Source: Pseudomonas sp. Irchel s3b2
GTDB lineage: Bacteria; Pseudomonadota; Gammaproteobacteria; Pseudomonadales; Pseudomonadaceae
NCBI RefSeq assembly: GCF_900187445.1
Contig: NZ_FYEB01000001.1
Location: 1-64,000, forward strand
Length of the DNA: 64,000 nucleotides
Direction: 5' to 3'
Part shown: positions 33,910-41,398 of the stretch, piece by piece
Layout: each line of letters starts with the position of its first letter
Numbering within the stretch: position 1 is the stretch's first letter
Program-made: the position numbers and the translations under genes
The notes under the pieces: generated by a model
What the model was told of the DNA's origin: nothing
Databases searched by the model: none
The model's input: the letters and a program-made list of their open reading frames with translations, nothing else

Positions 33910-33928
33910 TATCCCCCTAGGGGGGATA
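33910..33928. promoter_or_regulatory. CsoR/RcnR-type operator, site 2
   Basis: TATCCCCCTAGGGGGGATA, one G longer than site 1 at 32043. It lies between the divergent MFS exporter (start 33822) and the YHYH peptide gene (34103), so it can control both. Confidence 0.78.
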
Positions 33929-34102
33929 TGAGAACATCCTAAACCAGAGGCAGTGGCAGCTCAAGAAATAGGCGCGCAGCCTTTCGTCGAATGGTCGGGA
34001 GATGAGTGAGGTAGCTGCCTGCTCGATAAAGGCAATTGGCCGTATTCTGAGAGACGTGAGGGATCTCACGCCTATAACAACATGAGCATGGAGCAAGCCC
34101 TG

Positions 34103-34234
34103 ATGAAACTGTCTGCCATTCTGATCGCCGCTGTACTCTCGATTACTTCCGTCGCTGCCTTCGCCCATAGCGGTGGCACTGATGCAAAAGGTTGTCATCG
34201 CAACCACAAGACCAACGATTACCACTGCCACTAA
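34103..34234 (+). CDS. YHYH-type small secreted peptide, 43 aa
   Basis: GGAG lies 9 nt before the ATG at 34103. A signal peptide (MKLSAILIAAVLSITSVAAF then A) leads to a 20-residue mature peptide, HSGGTDAKGCHRNHKTNDYH then CH, rich in His and with two Cys, the pattern of the short YHYH-domain proteins. Two in-frame upstream ATGs (34082, 34088) lack a ribosome site. Metal binding in the periplasm is likely. It is divergent from the exporter and followed by a terminator. Confidence 0.7.
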   Translation: MKLSAILIAAVLSITSVAAFAHSGGTDAKGCHRNHKTNDYHCH

Positions 34235-34238
34235 ATGG

Positions 34239-34270
34239 TAAAAGCCCAGCGTCAGGCTGGGCTTTGGTAC
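34239..34270. terminator. Bidirectional terminator
   Basis: AAAAGCCCAGCGTCAGGCTGGGCTTT: an 8 bp stem between the convergent YHYH gene and the chromate operon. Confidence 0.82.
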
Positions 34271-34282
34271 GAGCGGGCCTCC

Positions 34283-34735
34283 TCACATCTGTGGAGGCCA
34301 ATTATGCGATTCGCCCTGGCAATCCTTGCACCAGGCATAGAGCGCGTCGTACAGGATCAGGCCGCGCGCGAGCATTTCATGGTCATCGGTAAAACGCTGC
34401 GACAGGCCCAGTGAAATCGCGTACAACCCCGCCGATTGTGGTGTCAGATCCAGCCGGGAGGTATCAGCCCCTCGCACGATCCTGGCCAGATGTTGCAAGG
34501 CAGGCTCGCTGAGCTGGTACTTCTTCAGGAAGGCATCGAAGCTGCACAACTCGCCCTCGTGGGTAAGCTCGACACCGGGAATGTCGTAGGGCGCCGCGTC
34601 TCTCTCTGCTGCAATCCGCAGCACATCAGCGCTGGGCACGTATAGGAACTCGGCCTGAGGATCAATAAAGCGGGTGATCAGCCAGGGACAGGCGATACGG
34701 TCGATCTTGGGTCGTTCGCGGGTAATCCACCTCAT
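34283..34735 (-). CDS. ChrB C-terminal-domain protein
   Basis: 150 aa; the ATG at 34735 has AGGAGG 6 nt upstream. It begins MRWITRERPKIDRIACPWLI and continues TRFIDPQAEFLYVP, the same segment found in the C-terminal half of the long ChrB at 36169 (RVWATRKRPWVDRLACAWLI). It lacks the N-terminal regulatory half. Third gene of the chromate operon, 82 nt after chrA. Short ChrB-like proteins are common beside chrA; their exact role is not known. Confidence 0.8.
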   Translation of the reverse strand: MRWITRERPKIDRIACPWLITRFIDPQAEFLYVPSADVLRIAAERDAAPYDIPGVELTHEGELCSFDAFLKKYQLSEPALQHLARIVRGADTSRLDLTPQSAGLYAISLGLSQRFTDDHEMLARGLILYDALYAWCKDCQGESHNWPPQM

Positions 34736-34817
34736 GGAACACCTCCTGCCTAACTCAGTAGGCTGGTGGTCTGGCAGGCCCAGTGCCCGCCAGAGATTGT
34801 CAGTCAGTCCGCGTGCT

Positions 34818-36176
34818 CTAGCGCAGCAGATGCACTGCCAAGCCGATGAGCGCACAGGCCATCAGTACCTGAATCACGCCGCGCTTGAAGCGGAACAAGG
34901 CGACTGCCGCGGCGATTGCAATCAGCGCGGAAGGCCAGTCGAGACTGCCGCTGAAACCTGTTGGCCACAGCACGTGGTAGCCAAAGAAACACGCCAGGTT
35001 GAGGATCACCCCCACCACGGCGGCGGTAACCCCTGTCAGCGGCGCAGTGAACTTGAGTTCGTTGTGGGTCGACTCCACCAGCGGGCCGCCGGCGAGAATG
35101 AACAGGAACGAAGGCAGGAAGGTGAACCAGGTCACCAGGCTGGCCGCGATGGCACCGGCCAGAAACACTTGATCGGCGCCGAACACCTGCGAGACATAAG
35201 CCCCGACAAAGCCGACGAAAGCCACCACCATGATCAGTGGCCCGGGCGTGGTTTCCCCCAGGGCCAGGCCATCGATCATCTGGGTCGGAGTCAACCAGCC
35301 ATAGTGGCCGACTGCGCCCTGATACACATAGGGCAGCACGGCATAGGCGCCGCCGAACGTCAGCAATGCGGCCTTGGTAAAGAACCAGCCCATCTGGGTC
35401 AGGGTGCCGTGCCAGCCATAGAGCGCAGTCAGCGCACCCATCGGCAACGCCCACAGCGCTGCGCCAATGAGCGCCAGCAGCGCCAGTTTCAGCCAGCTAA
35501 AGCGGGCATGCTCGGGAGATGGGGTGTCGTCATCGATCAAGGCCGGGCCGAATGACTTTTTGGCGGCGCTATGGCCCCCGGCCCTGAATTTCTCTGGAGC
35601 CAGCCTTCCTCCCATATAACCGATCAGTGCTGCACCCAGCACGATCAGCGGGAACGGGACATTGAAGGCGAAGATCGCGGTAAACGACGCCGCCGCCATG
35701 GCCCAGAGCCAATTGTTCTTCAGCGCCCGTGAGCCGATGCGGTGGGCCGCTTGTACGACGATCGCCGTCACAGCAGGCTTGATGCCATAGAAGAGTCCGG
35801 CCACCACCGGCACTTCGCCAAAGGCAATGTACATCCAGGACAAGGCGATCAGAATAAACAGTGAGGGCAACACAAACAGCGCTCCGGCGATCACTCCACC
35901 CCAGGTTCGATGCATCAGCCAGCCGATGTAGGTCGCCAACTGCTGGGCCTCGGGCCCGGGCAGCAACATGCAGTAGTTGAGGGCATGCAGGAAGCGCCGC
36001 TCGGAAATCCAGCGCCGGCGTTCTACCAACTCCTGGTGCATGATCGAAATCTGTCCCGCAGGCCCGCCGAAGCTGATGAAGCCGAGCTTCAGCCAGAACC
36101 AGAACGCCTCACGCAAACTGATCGCCTCAGGTCTTGGCAGATACTCTTCAACGACAGATGGGGAAACCTTACTCAT
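34818..36176 (-). CDS. chrA: Chromate efflux transporter ChrA, two-domain form
   Basis: 452 aa chromate ion transporter. Two homologous halves are seen, each with the CHR-family entry (LGFISFGGPAGQISIMHQELVERRRWISERRF and GWFFTKAALLTFGGAYAVLPYVYQGAV) and a GLALGETTPGPLIMVVAFVGF-type motif. The long form exports chromate at the cost of the membrane potential. It overlaps chrB by 8 nt and is followed by the short ChrB-like gene. Confidence 0.93.
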   Translation of the reverse strand: MSKVSPSVVEEYLPRPEAISLREAFWFWLKLGFISFGGPAGQISIMHQELVERRRWISERRFLHALNYCMLLPGPEAQQLATYIGWLMHRTWGGVIAGALFVLPSLFILIALSWMYIAFGEVPVVAGLFYGIKPAVTAIVVQAAHRIGSRALKNNWLWAMAAASFTAIFAFNVPFPLIVLGAALIGYMGGRLAPEKFRAGGHSAAKKSFGPALIDDDTPSPEHARFSWLKLALLALIGAALWALPMGALTALYGWHGTLTQMGWFFTKAALLTFGGAYAVLPYVYQGAVGHYGWLTPTQMIDGLALGETTPGPLIMVVAFVGFVGAYVSQVFGADQVFLAGAIAASLVTWFTFLPSFLFILAGGPLVESTHNELKFTAPLTGVTAAVVGVILNLACFFGYHVLWPTGFSGSLDWPSALIAIAAAVALFRFKRGVIQVLMACALIGLAVHLLR

Positions 36177-37113
36177 TGGGTTGTTCCTCTTTCACAAACT
36201 CGGCGAGCAGGCCGTCGAAGATGGCACTTGCGGCGGCCAACAGATGGTCGTCATGAGTAATGGTTTCGCGCAATCCTGCCAGCACGCGCTCGATGCCGGC
36301 AGCCTCCACCGGTTGAATGCCCCCGACATCGAGGTAGTGCACCAAGGCCGCGATGCGGTTCAGGCCAGGCTCTTGAAGTTCAAAACTGGCTTGCAGGGTT
36401 TCGAAGGTCACCCGGTTGCCGACATGGCTGAAGGTCGCCTCATCGAAATCAAAACCCAAGGCATCGGCTGGACAGTCTATTGGGCTGTTGAGCCAGAGGA
36501 TCTGGGCTTGGGGGTCAATGAAGCGGCTTATCAGCCAGGCACAGGCCAGCCGGTCGACCCAGGGACGCTTGCGTGTTGCCCAGACTCGACCCTGATAATC
36601 GCCAAGATTGAGTGCCATTATTGGTTGGTTGCGGCTGTGTGGCTCATCCGGAGACAGGGCTCTGCTGACCGCCGTCTCTAGCTCCTGCAAAGCCGAATCA
36701 ATCTGCTGCTTCGGCTTACCTGGAAAGTAATCGATGCTGGCCAGCTGATCGTAGGCTTTGCGCAGCTTGCGAATCTGTTTGGTTATAGCCAGCGCATTTT
36801 CAGCGTTGAGCTGCCCACGGCACTCTTCGATCTCAGTGCGCAGCTTGTTGTAGTCCTCGCTACGGTCGAACAGCTCGACAAAGCGCTCACCGTGAGGATC
36901 GACGACAGGCAGGATATAAGCGGTGCCGTTGATAGCTAGGATGTCGCGTTCGACAGACGCCAGCGCTTCACGGCAGACACCGTTATCAGGCAACAGATAG
37001 GCCCCATCGCGCAAAACCGCCGCACCTGAAGCTTTTAGCGCGCGCCAGGCTCGCATGCGCTCGGTGGCATTAGCAGTGGGTAAACCGAGAATCAGTGTCA
37101 GCCAATTATTCAT
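36169..37113 (-). CDS. chrB: Chromate resistance regulator ChrB
   Basis: 314 aa. N-terminal half (NNWLTLILGLPTANATERMR, AWRALKASGAAVLRDGAYLL) is the ChrB_N domain, and the C-terminal half (residues about 180-314) the ChrB_C domain that recurs in the gene at 34283. ChrB proteins act as chromate-dependent regulators of chrA. First gene of chrB-chrA-chrB2, overlapping chrA by 8 nt. Its promoter must lie in the AT-rich DNA just upstream. Confidence 0.9.
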   Translation of the reverse strand: MNNWLTLILGLPTANATERMRAWRALKASGAAVLRDGAYLLPDNGVCREALASVERDILAINGTAYILPVVDPHGERFVELFDRSEDYNKLRTEIEECRGQLNAENALAITKQIRKLRKAYDQLASIDYFPGKPKQQIDSALQELETAVSRALSPDEPHSRNQPIMALNLGDYQGRVWATRKRPWVDRLACAWLISRFIDPQAQILWLNSPIDCPADALGFDFDEATFSHVGNRVTFETLQASFELQEPGLNRIAALVHYLDVGGIQPVEAAGIERVLAGLRETITHDDHLLAAASAIFDGLLAEFVKEEQPNE

Positions 37114-37439
37114 GTAGAGTAAGCTATTTATTTTGTAGTTATTATTACATTATATGTGTTTTTAGTGTTTGGAAAGCCATCCTTCAAAACTAGGGTTTTG
37201 GCGAGGCGAGCTGGAGAGCGCGCGACTAGCGCAAGCAGCGTCAGTAGATGCAGATGTGGACAGTGTCAGCGGTGACTGGCCAATAAACCGCATCCAGATT
37301 AATGACTTGTATCGGCTCATTTTTTGCTGGTGCGGCGGTGTGCTTCGAGCAGGTTCATTTTGCAAGAGAATGTGCATGCTAAGGTGGATGAGGGCGGTCA
37401 AGTGGTGGGCTGGCTACCTACGAATATTCGAGCGACCGT
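37114..37439. other. AT-rich gap before the island maintenance genes
   Basis: 326 bp between chrB and the 89 aa gene. The first 50 bp are AT-rich (TTATTATTACATTATATG) and probably carry the chrB promoter. Open frames here match nothing I know. Confidence 0.5.
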
Positions 37440-37709
37440 TCAGATTTCTCGGTCATTCCCTAATCGTTTCCAGACCAATAGAGCGGTGAGCCGATAGTAA
37501 TACCGGGTGGCATCGGAGTGGCCTTTCAGGTGTTGAGTGAGAAACCAACGCACATGCTTGAGCTGCCAGGTCCAGGGGTTATCTCGCTGCCATCGTTGTT
37601 GAATGGCCGCTTGCATGATTCGGGCTTGCCGTAGGTGTCGTTGCTGCGTGACCTTCGAACCGGTCAGTACGCCGCTCAGGAACAGCGCCATATCGAAGGG
37701 TTTGCTCAC
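37440..37709 (-). CDS. Small island protein next to the recombinase
   Basis: 89 aa, basic, rich in Arg, Gln and Trp, beginning MSKPFDMALFLSGVLTGSKV. It starts 4 nt inside the end of the second recombinase gene, so it was translated together with it. The repeated QRHLRQARIMQAAIQQRW segment suggests a helical, possibly DNA-binding protein. No family name is known to me. Confidence 0.55.
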   Translation of the reverse strand: MSKPFDMALFLSGVLTGSKVTQQRHLRQARIMQAAIQQRWQRDNPWTWQLKHVRWFLTQHLKGHSDATRYYYRLTALLVWKRLGNDREI

Positions 37710-38696
37710 GCTCGGCCTCCAATGTAGGCCGAAACCACATCGACTCGGTTATGCCCGAGCTCAAGGCTGATCTGTTGCCGCGCCTGTTGATCAATGGCGC
37801 GATCAATGCGATAGCCGTGGCCACCATTGATCGGTGCGGCGTGGCCCGTGAGCTGCTCGTAACGCTCGCAGGCATAGGCCGCTCGCAGTTCATGAAAACC
37901 CTTCAGCCCGTGTTCATGCAGCGTTTCGCGGGCGGGGCGCACGGTCTGTTGCAGGAATGCGGCGTAGCTTTCGTCGCGGGACAGCAAGTTGCGGCTGCCG
38001 GTCGGCGACGCATCACGGGCCAACTGCAGTGCCGCCTTCACCGCTTCATTGGCCACGACCCATCGCTGTGCTGAAGCCCCTGAGCGGCCGCCTTTGGTGC
38101 CGTCCTGAATGTTGATGCGGCCTAAGTGGTCGGCTTCGCGTTGCAGTCGTGGCAGGTCAGCCAGGATCGCTTCGCGCAGGCGCATACCGGTTGTTCGGGC
38201 CAACAGGACAATCGCGGCCACCCGCTCGTGTTGCTGTTCGCCAAGCGCTTCGAGTACTCGCCGCACCTGTTGGCGGTCTTGGCCATCCGGGGCGCGGGTG
38301 CGTACGCTCGAGCGCTGCTGGCCTAACGCCTGGCTCGGACTGGCGATCCTCACGTCCTGATCACCGCGCAGCGCAGCGAGGGTACGGTTGACGCTGCTCA
38401 GGCGGTTCTGCGCGGTAGCGATGCAGAGTTCACCTTGCTGGATTTGCTGGTGCAGGTAAGCGGCGTAGTCTTGCAGCGATCCGGCGATCGATCTGGCGCG
38501 CATCGTTGTAACCGGGGCCGTCCTCCGACCGACACCAACGCACGAACGCTTGCCAGCGATCGCTATGCGCTTTGACCGTGGCGAAGTGGCCGCCGGCAAA
38601 CAGATCCTTGAGCGCTTGTGGGCCGGCGTAGCTCAGCTGACGACCGTAGCCAAAGTTACGACCATCACGCCGACCGACTAGAGCCATCATCATCAC
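37706..38696 (-). pseudogene. Second tyrosine-recombinase-like gene, frameshifted
   Basis: The N-terminal part (MALVGRRDGRNFGYGRQLSY then AGPQALKDLFAGGHFATVKA, a SAM-like integrase N-domain) and the C-terminal part (DYAAYLHQQIQQGELCIATA through ARTTGMRLREAILADL and SLELGHNRVDVVSAYIGGR) lie in two frames that differ by one base. They meet near 38,478-38,490: dropping one base there restores RQIDRR-x-LQDYAAYL. The intact protein would be about 320 aa, of the integrase-domain group with R...GH-R...Y catalytic residues. A sequencing error cannot be excluded. Confidence 0.68.
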
Positions 38697-39024
38697 CGTT
38701 TTCGTTTGATTGCAGAAAGCGCAGTAGGGCTTTCCAGTGGGGGCTGATCCTGTCCACCTGCTGCCAGTGTGTCGGGCGGATCAGGAGGGCGTTCTCCTGG
38801 TGTTGCAGCAGTGCCCCTTCTTCGCGCAGTTGCTCGATCAGCAGGGCGAGGTTGGCAGGCTCAAATGGTGGTGTGGCGACAGCGGCGACAGTGGCGACAA
38901 CCCGCGTCGTTTCTGGCCTGACGCGTGGCGACAGGGTGGCGACTGAGGCGGCGACACACCGCGATTCTGGCTGCGGTTGATGTTGCGTCTGGTAGCGGCG
39001 CACCGCGTCATTGAGGCGAAACAT
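38665..39024 (-). CDS. Hypothetical island protein with short Val-Ala-Thr repeats
   Basis: 119 aa, overlapping the DUF3987 gene end by 17 nt and the recombinase start by 32 nt, so part of one operon. Residues about 26-55 (VASVATLSPRVRPETTRVVA then TVAAVATPP) are encoded by a run of TGGCGACAG-like units. The C-terminal part (LALLIEQLREEGALLQHQENALLIRP) looks like a small helical fold. Function unknown. Confidence 0.55.
   Translation of the reverse strand: MFRLNDAVRRYQTQHQPQPESRCVAASVATLSPRVRPETTRVVATVAAVATPPFEPANLALLIEQLREEGALLQHQENALLIRPTHWQQVDRISPHWKALLRFLQSNENGDDDGSSRSA
38872..38950. repeat. TGGCGACAG repeat block, left copy
   Basis: TGGCGACAG/CGGCGACAG/TGGCGACAA then CCCGCGTCGTTTCTGGCCTG and further TGGCGACAG units. 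The reverse complement recurs at 41303-41380 over about 75 bp with high identity by eye, making an inverted pair 2.4 kb apart that frames the DUF3987 gene. Confidence 0.7.
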
Positions 39025-40447
39025 GGCGAACCTCGAAAGTTTTTCCGTCGCGGCTGCTCAGCCAGCGATGAGTGATCAGCACGACCAATAGAGAGGCGGT
39101 ATGGTCAGCGCTCTTGCGGGCAAAACGAGGGCCGTTGCGATTGACGTCGCGAATGGTGAACTGAGTCCAGCCTTTCTGCAGCAGCCAGCGCAGCAGTCGA
39201 TCCGCCTCTTCGCATCGGCCATCGACCGGCGCCTGTTCGGTCAGGCGCTGGATTTCGGCCAGGTAGTAATCCATCAGGGTGGAGGCGCGCTGGACGTGTG
39301 CTTCTTCCAAGACACTGGCCTCTTCAACCATGGCCAGCACGCCCGCGATACGCAGTACATTCGCCGCGGCCTTGCCTGCGACAGGCTGGACCCCGGCAAG
39401 CTCGCCGAATTCGCCAGACTGGCACTCGATGGTGTCGTGAATATCAATCCAGGCCCGACGGGCACGGGCAGTCAGTTCCAGCGTGGCGGGATTCAGTGAA
39501 CCATCCTGGTGAAGCGACCAGGGCTGTTGCAGCAAGGCGGTGATCCGCTGTTGGTAGCGCTGGATTTTGGCATCTCGGGTCAGGTCGATCGCCTTGTAGA
39601 GTCGCTGGCCGGCCAGGCGCTCGGGCCAACTGATCAGGCAACGGCCGAGGATGCCTTGGCCATTGATCACCGGGTCTTTGAACAGTTGATTGGCCAGGTA
39701 GGGTTGCAGCATCAAATGCAGGCTGAGGCGGCGGTCATAGGCGCGTAGGCTTTCTCCGGTCGTGGAGCGCGCCCGGTCGATCGGGCTGCCATCCCACAGC
39801 ATCGACAAGGTGGTGATTGCCTTGAGCAGGTTCTCTTTGCTCATGGTGCTGCTGCCCAAGAACTGGCCACCTTCATCATTGAACAAGCCCATGCAGGGCA
39901 AGCCCTGGCACAGGCTTTTGACCAGGGCCTCAATGGTCGGCTCGGCAATGATCAGTCTCGGCGGGACTGGCTCGGATAGCTCATCGTCTTTCGCCTCCGC
40001 GTGTTTCTTTGAGGTTTTGGGTTTGGCCATGATGCTGGTAGCGGCGCGATAGGTTTTGAGCTTTTCCGCATACAGGGCCCACTGCTGCCGTTCCCAGTCG
40101 CGCGCCGCCTTCAGTGCCAGATGGTCCACCGCGCTTTTGCGATCACCCGAGGACGCCACCGTCAGTAGGTAGAGGGACAGCGGATAGGTTCGGCCGTCGA
40201 GTTGGACATTGGCATGACCCTGGCTCACCAGGGCAGCAGTAGCCAGCACCGACTGTGCAGCCATGGCGCAGGGCACGCCGATCACCTCGGCCAGTCGTTC
40301 GACCGCAGGGCCCAACATATCCCCGAGTGCTTCGACCGGGTAGGGCAGTGGCGCCTGCTGGTATTCCAGCAAGGGTTGTGGTGGCTCGAACGCTTCGCAC
40401 AGTTGCATCGCAATTCTCCTGAGATTGTCGACTTCGTCCTCACTCAT
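39008..40447 (-). CDS. DUF3987 (YfjI-like) protein of the island
   Basis: 479 aa. The N-terminal FPLPYPVEALGDMLG-like entry (LPYPVEALGDMLGPAVERLA), the P-loop-like TVASSGDRKSAVD (about residues 111-123) and ATSIMAKP..PPRLIIAEPTIEALVKSL mark the DUF3987 family found in phage satellites and integrative elements, where it is thought to serve replication. It starts inside the stop of a 37-codon frame and overlaps the next gene by 17 nt. Confidence 0.8.
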   Translation of the reverse strand: MSEDEVDNLRRIAMQLCEAFEPPQPLLEYQQAPLPYPVEALGDMLGPAVERLAEVIGVPCAMAAQSVLATAALVSQGHANVQLDGRTYPLSLYLLTVASSGDRKSAVDHLALKAARDWERQQWALYAEKLKTYRAATSIMAKPKTSKKHAEAKDDELSEPVPPRLIIAEPTIEALVKSLCQGLPCMGLFNDEGGQFLGSSTMSKENLLKAITTLSMLWDGSPIDRARSTTGESLRAYDRRLSLHLMLQPYLANQLFKDPVINGQGILGRCLISWPERLAGQRLYKAIDLTRDAKIQRYQQRITALLQQPWSLHQDGSLNPATLELTARARRAWIDIHDTIECQSGEFGELAGVQPVAGKAAANVLRIAGVLAMVEEASVLEEAHVQRASTLMDYYLAEIQRLTEQAPVDGRCEEADRLLRWLLQKGWTQFTIRDVNRNGPRFARKSADHTASLLVVLITHRWLSSRDGKTFEVRHVSPQ

Positions 40448-40553
40448 CCCGCCACGGTTGTTGAGTGTTATCAGGGATCAAGGCCCCTGCGACCTGTGAG
40501 GGTTGTCCACTAGCGCGGGACTGACGGCTCCTTACGACCGAGAGCTTGGGCAT
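40440..40553 (-). CDS. Small ORF, 37 aa, coupled to the DUF3987 gene
   Basis: ATG at 40553, stop within the DUF3987 start (ATGAGTGA). The peptide begins MPKLSVVRSRQSRASGQPSQ. An AGGAGG lies 12 nt upstream; a second ATG (40558) stands at ideal distance from it but opens only an 8-codon frame. Probably a leader or overlap gene that helps translate DUF3987; might be chance. Confidence 0.35.
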   Translation of the reverse strand: MPKLSVVRSRQSRASGQPSQVAGALIPDNTQQPWRDE

Positions 40554-40831
40554 CTCATGATCTGGCCTCCTGAGCACTTCCGAAGAAGTGGGCGGGTGGA
40601 GGCTGCGCTGGCTGACGAGACCAATGCCGCGAGATCCTGAGTTGGGTGAAGGCAGTGATGCGATGACCGGGTCATGCCTGACTGTCAGTCAGGTGCAGTC
40701 CATTCCATGGGCTGCGGCACCGTCATTGGCATCGCTGTTGCTGGTGACTTTTCGGTGTTTGTCACGCCGATTGTCACGAGGGGGAAAGCCGCAAAGGCCC
40801 GTGCGAGCAGGGCTGCAGCAGTGGCAGGAGC

Positions 40832-40862
40832 GCCCGTCTCTTTAGGGGGCAAAGAGACGGGC
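40832..40862. other. Perfect 12 bp hairpin
   Basis: GCCCGTCTCTTT and AAAGAGACGGGC separated by AGGGGGC. There is no T-run beside it, so it is not a typical terminator; a replication origin element or structured RNA is possible. Confidence 0.6.
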
Positions 40863-41302
40863 AACAGGTTGGCGCAAGAAATGGCCAAGCGGATAAGTTG
40901 CTGCAGAGCAGCCAGGAGGGGGCATGAGTTGCCGCAGTGGGCATTCTGGAAGAGTGGGCATCCATCACATCGTTGTGAGCGTGCGAGCCGCCGGACGCTA
41001 ATCGCACTTGGGGGAGAACCACCACGATGTGGCGTAGCCTCAAAGGTTCTGGCTACCTGGGGTGCTGTCGAGGACAGCGCTTGTACGGTTCTGGTTTAGC
41101 GCTCGTTTTGCTCGCGGTCAACCGTATTTGGGGGGCGACTCTTGCGCCAATCGGTAGCGGTGGAAGACCTTAGAAGTCGGTGGCTTTCCATGGCCGGGTG
41201 GTCGTTCGTCGGTTTTTAATGTGAGCCCGCGCGGACGGGAATGCGGAGCCTTCCCGCCCGAGTAGGCTTGGCCGAAAAAGCCCCAAGAGCGAGGCTTGCA
41301 AC

Positions 41303-41380
41303 GGCGACAGTCGCCACCTCTGTCGCCATGCTGCAGGCCAGGTATTACGCGGGTTGTCGCCACTGTCGCCACTGTCGCCA
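41303..41380. repeat. TGGCGACAG repeat block, right copy (inverted)
   Basis: Reverse complement of the block at 38872-38950: GTCGCC units, GGCCAGGTATTACGCGGG, and GTTGTCGCCACTGTCGCC. It lies in non-coding DNA just after the integrase stop codon (integrase is on the minus strand). Confidence 0.7.
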
Positions 41381-41398
41381 GGGGGAGAGTGGCGGCCC

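Larger units (their letters stand above)
40554..41398. other. 845 bp island region without a convincing gene
   Basis: Read on both strands; open frames are short, start poorly and match nothing. AlpA or Xis genes, usual between DUF3987 and the integrase, are not seen. It contains a perfect hairpin at 40832-40862 and the right TGGCGACAG repeat block at 41303-41380. It may carry an origin or a small RNA. Confidence 0.5.

Noticed and set aside
37169..37489. 106-codon plus-strand frame in the chrB upstream region
   Set aside because: Overlaps the end of the conserved 89 aa gene and has no recognisable features.
38872..38960. Possible CRISPR-like array of TGGCGACAG units
   Set aside because: Units are 9 bp and nearly contiguous, partly coding, with no spacers and no cas genes. 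No CRISPR array is seen anywhere in the window.
40685..40888. 67-codon minus-strand frame in the island gap
   Set aside because: Low-complexity Ala/Pro-rich reading across the perfect hairpin, with no ribosome site.
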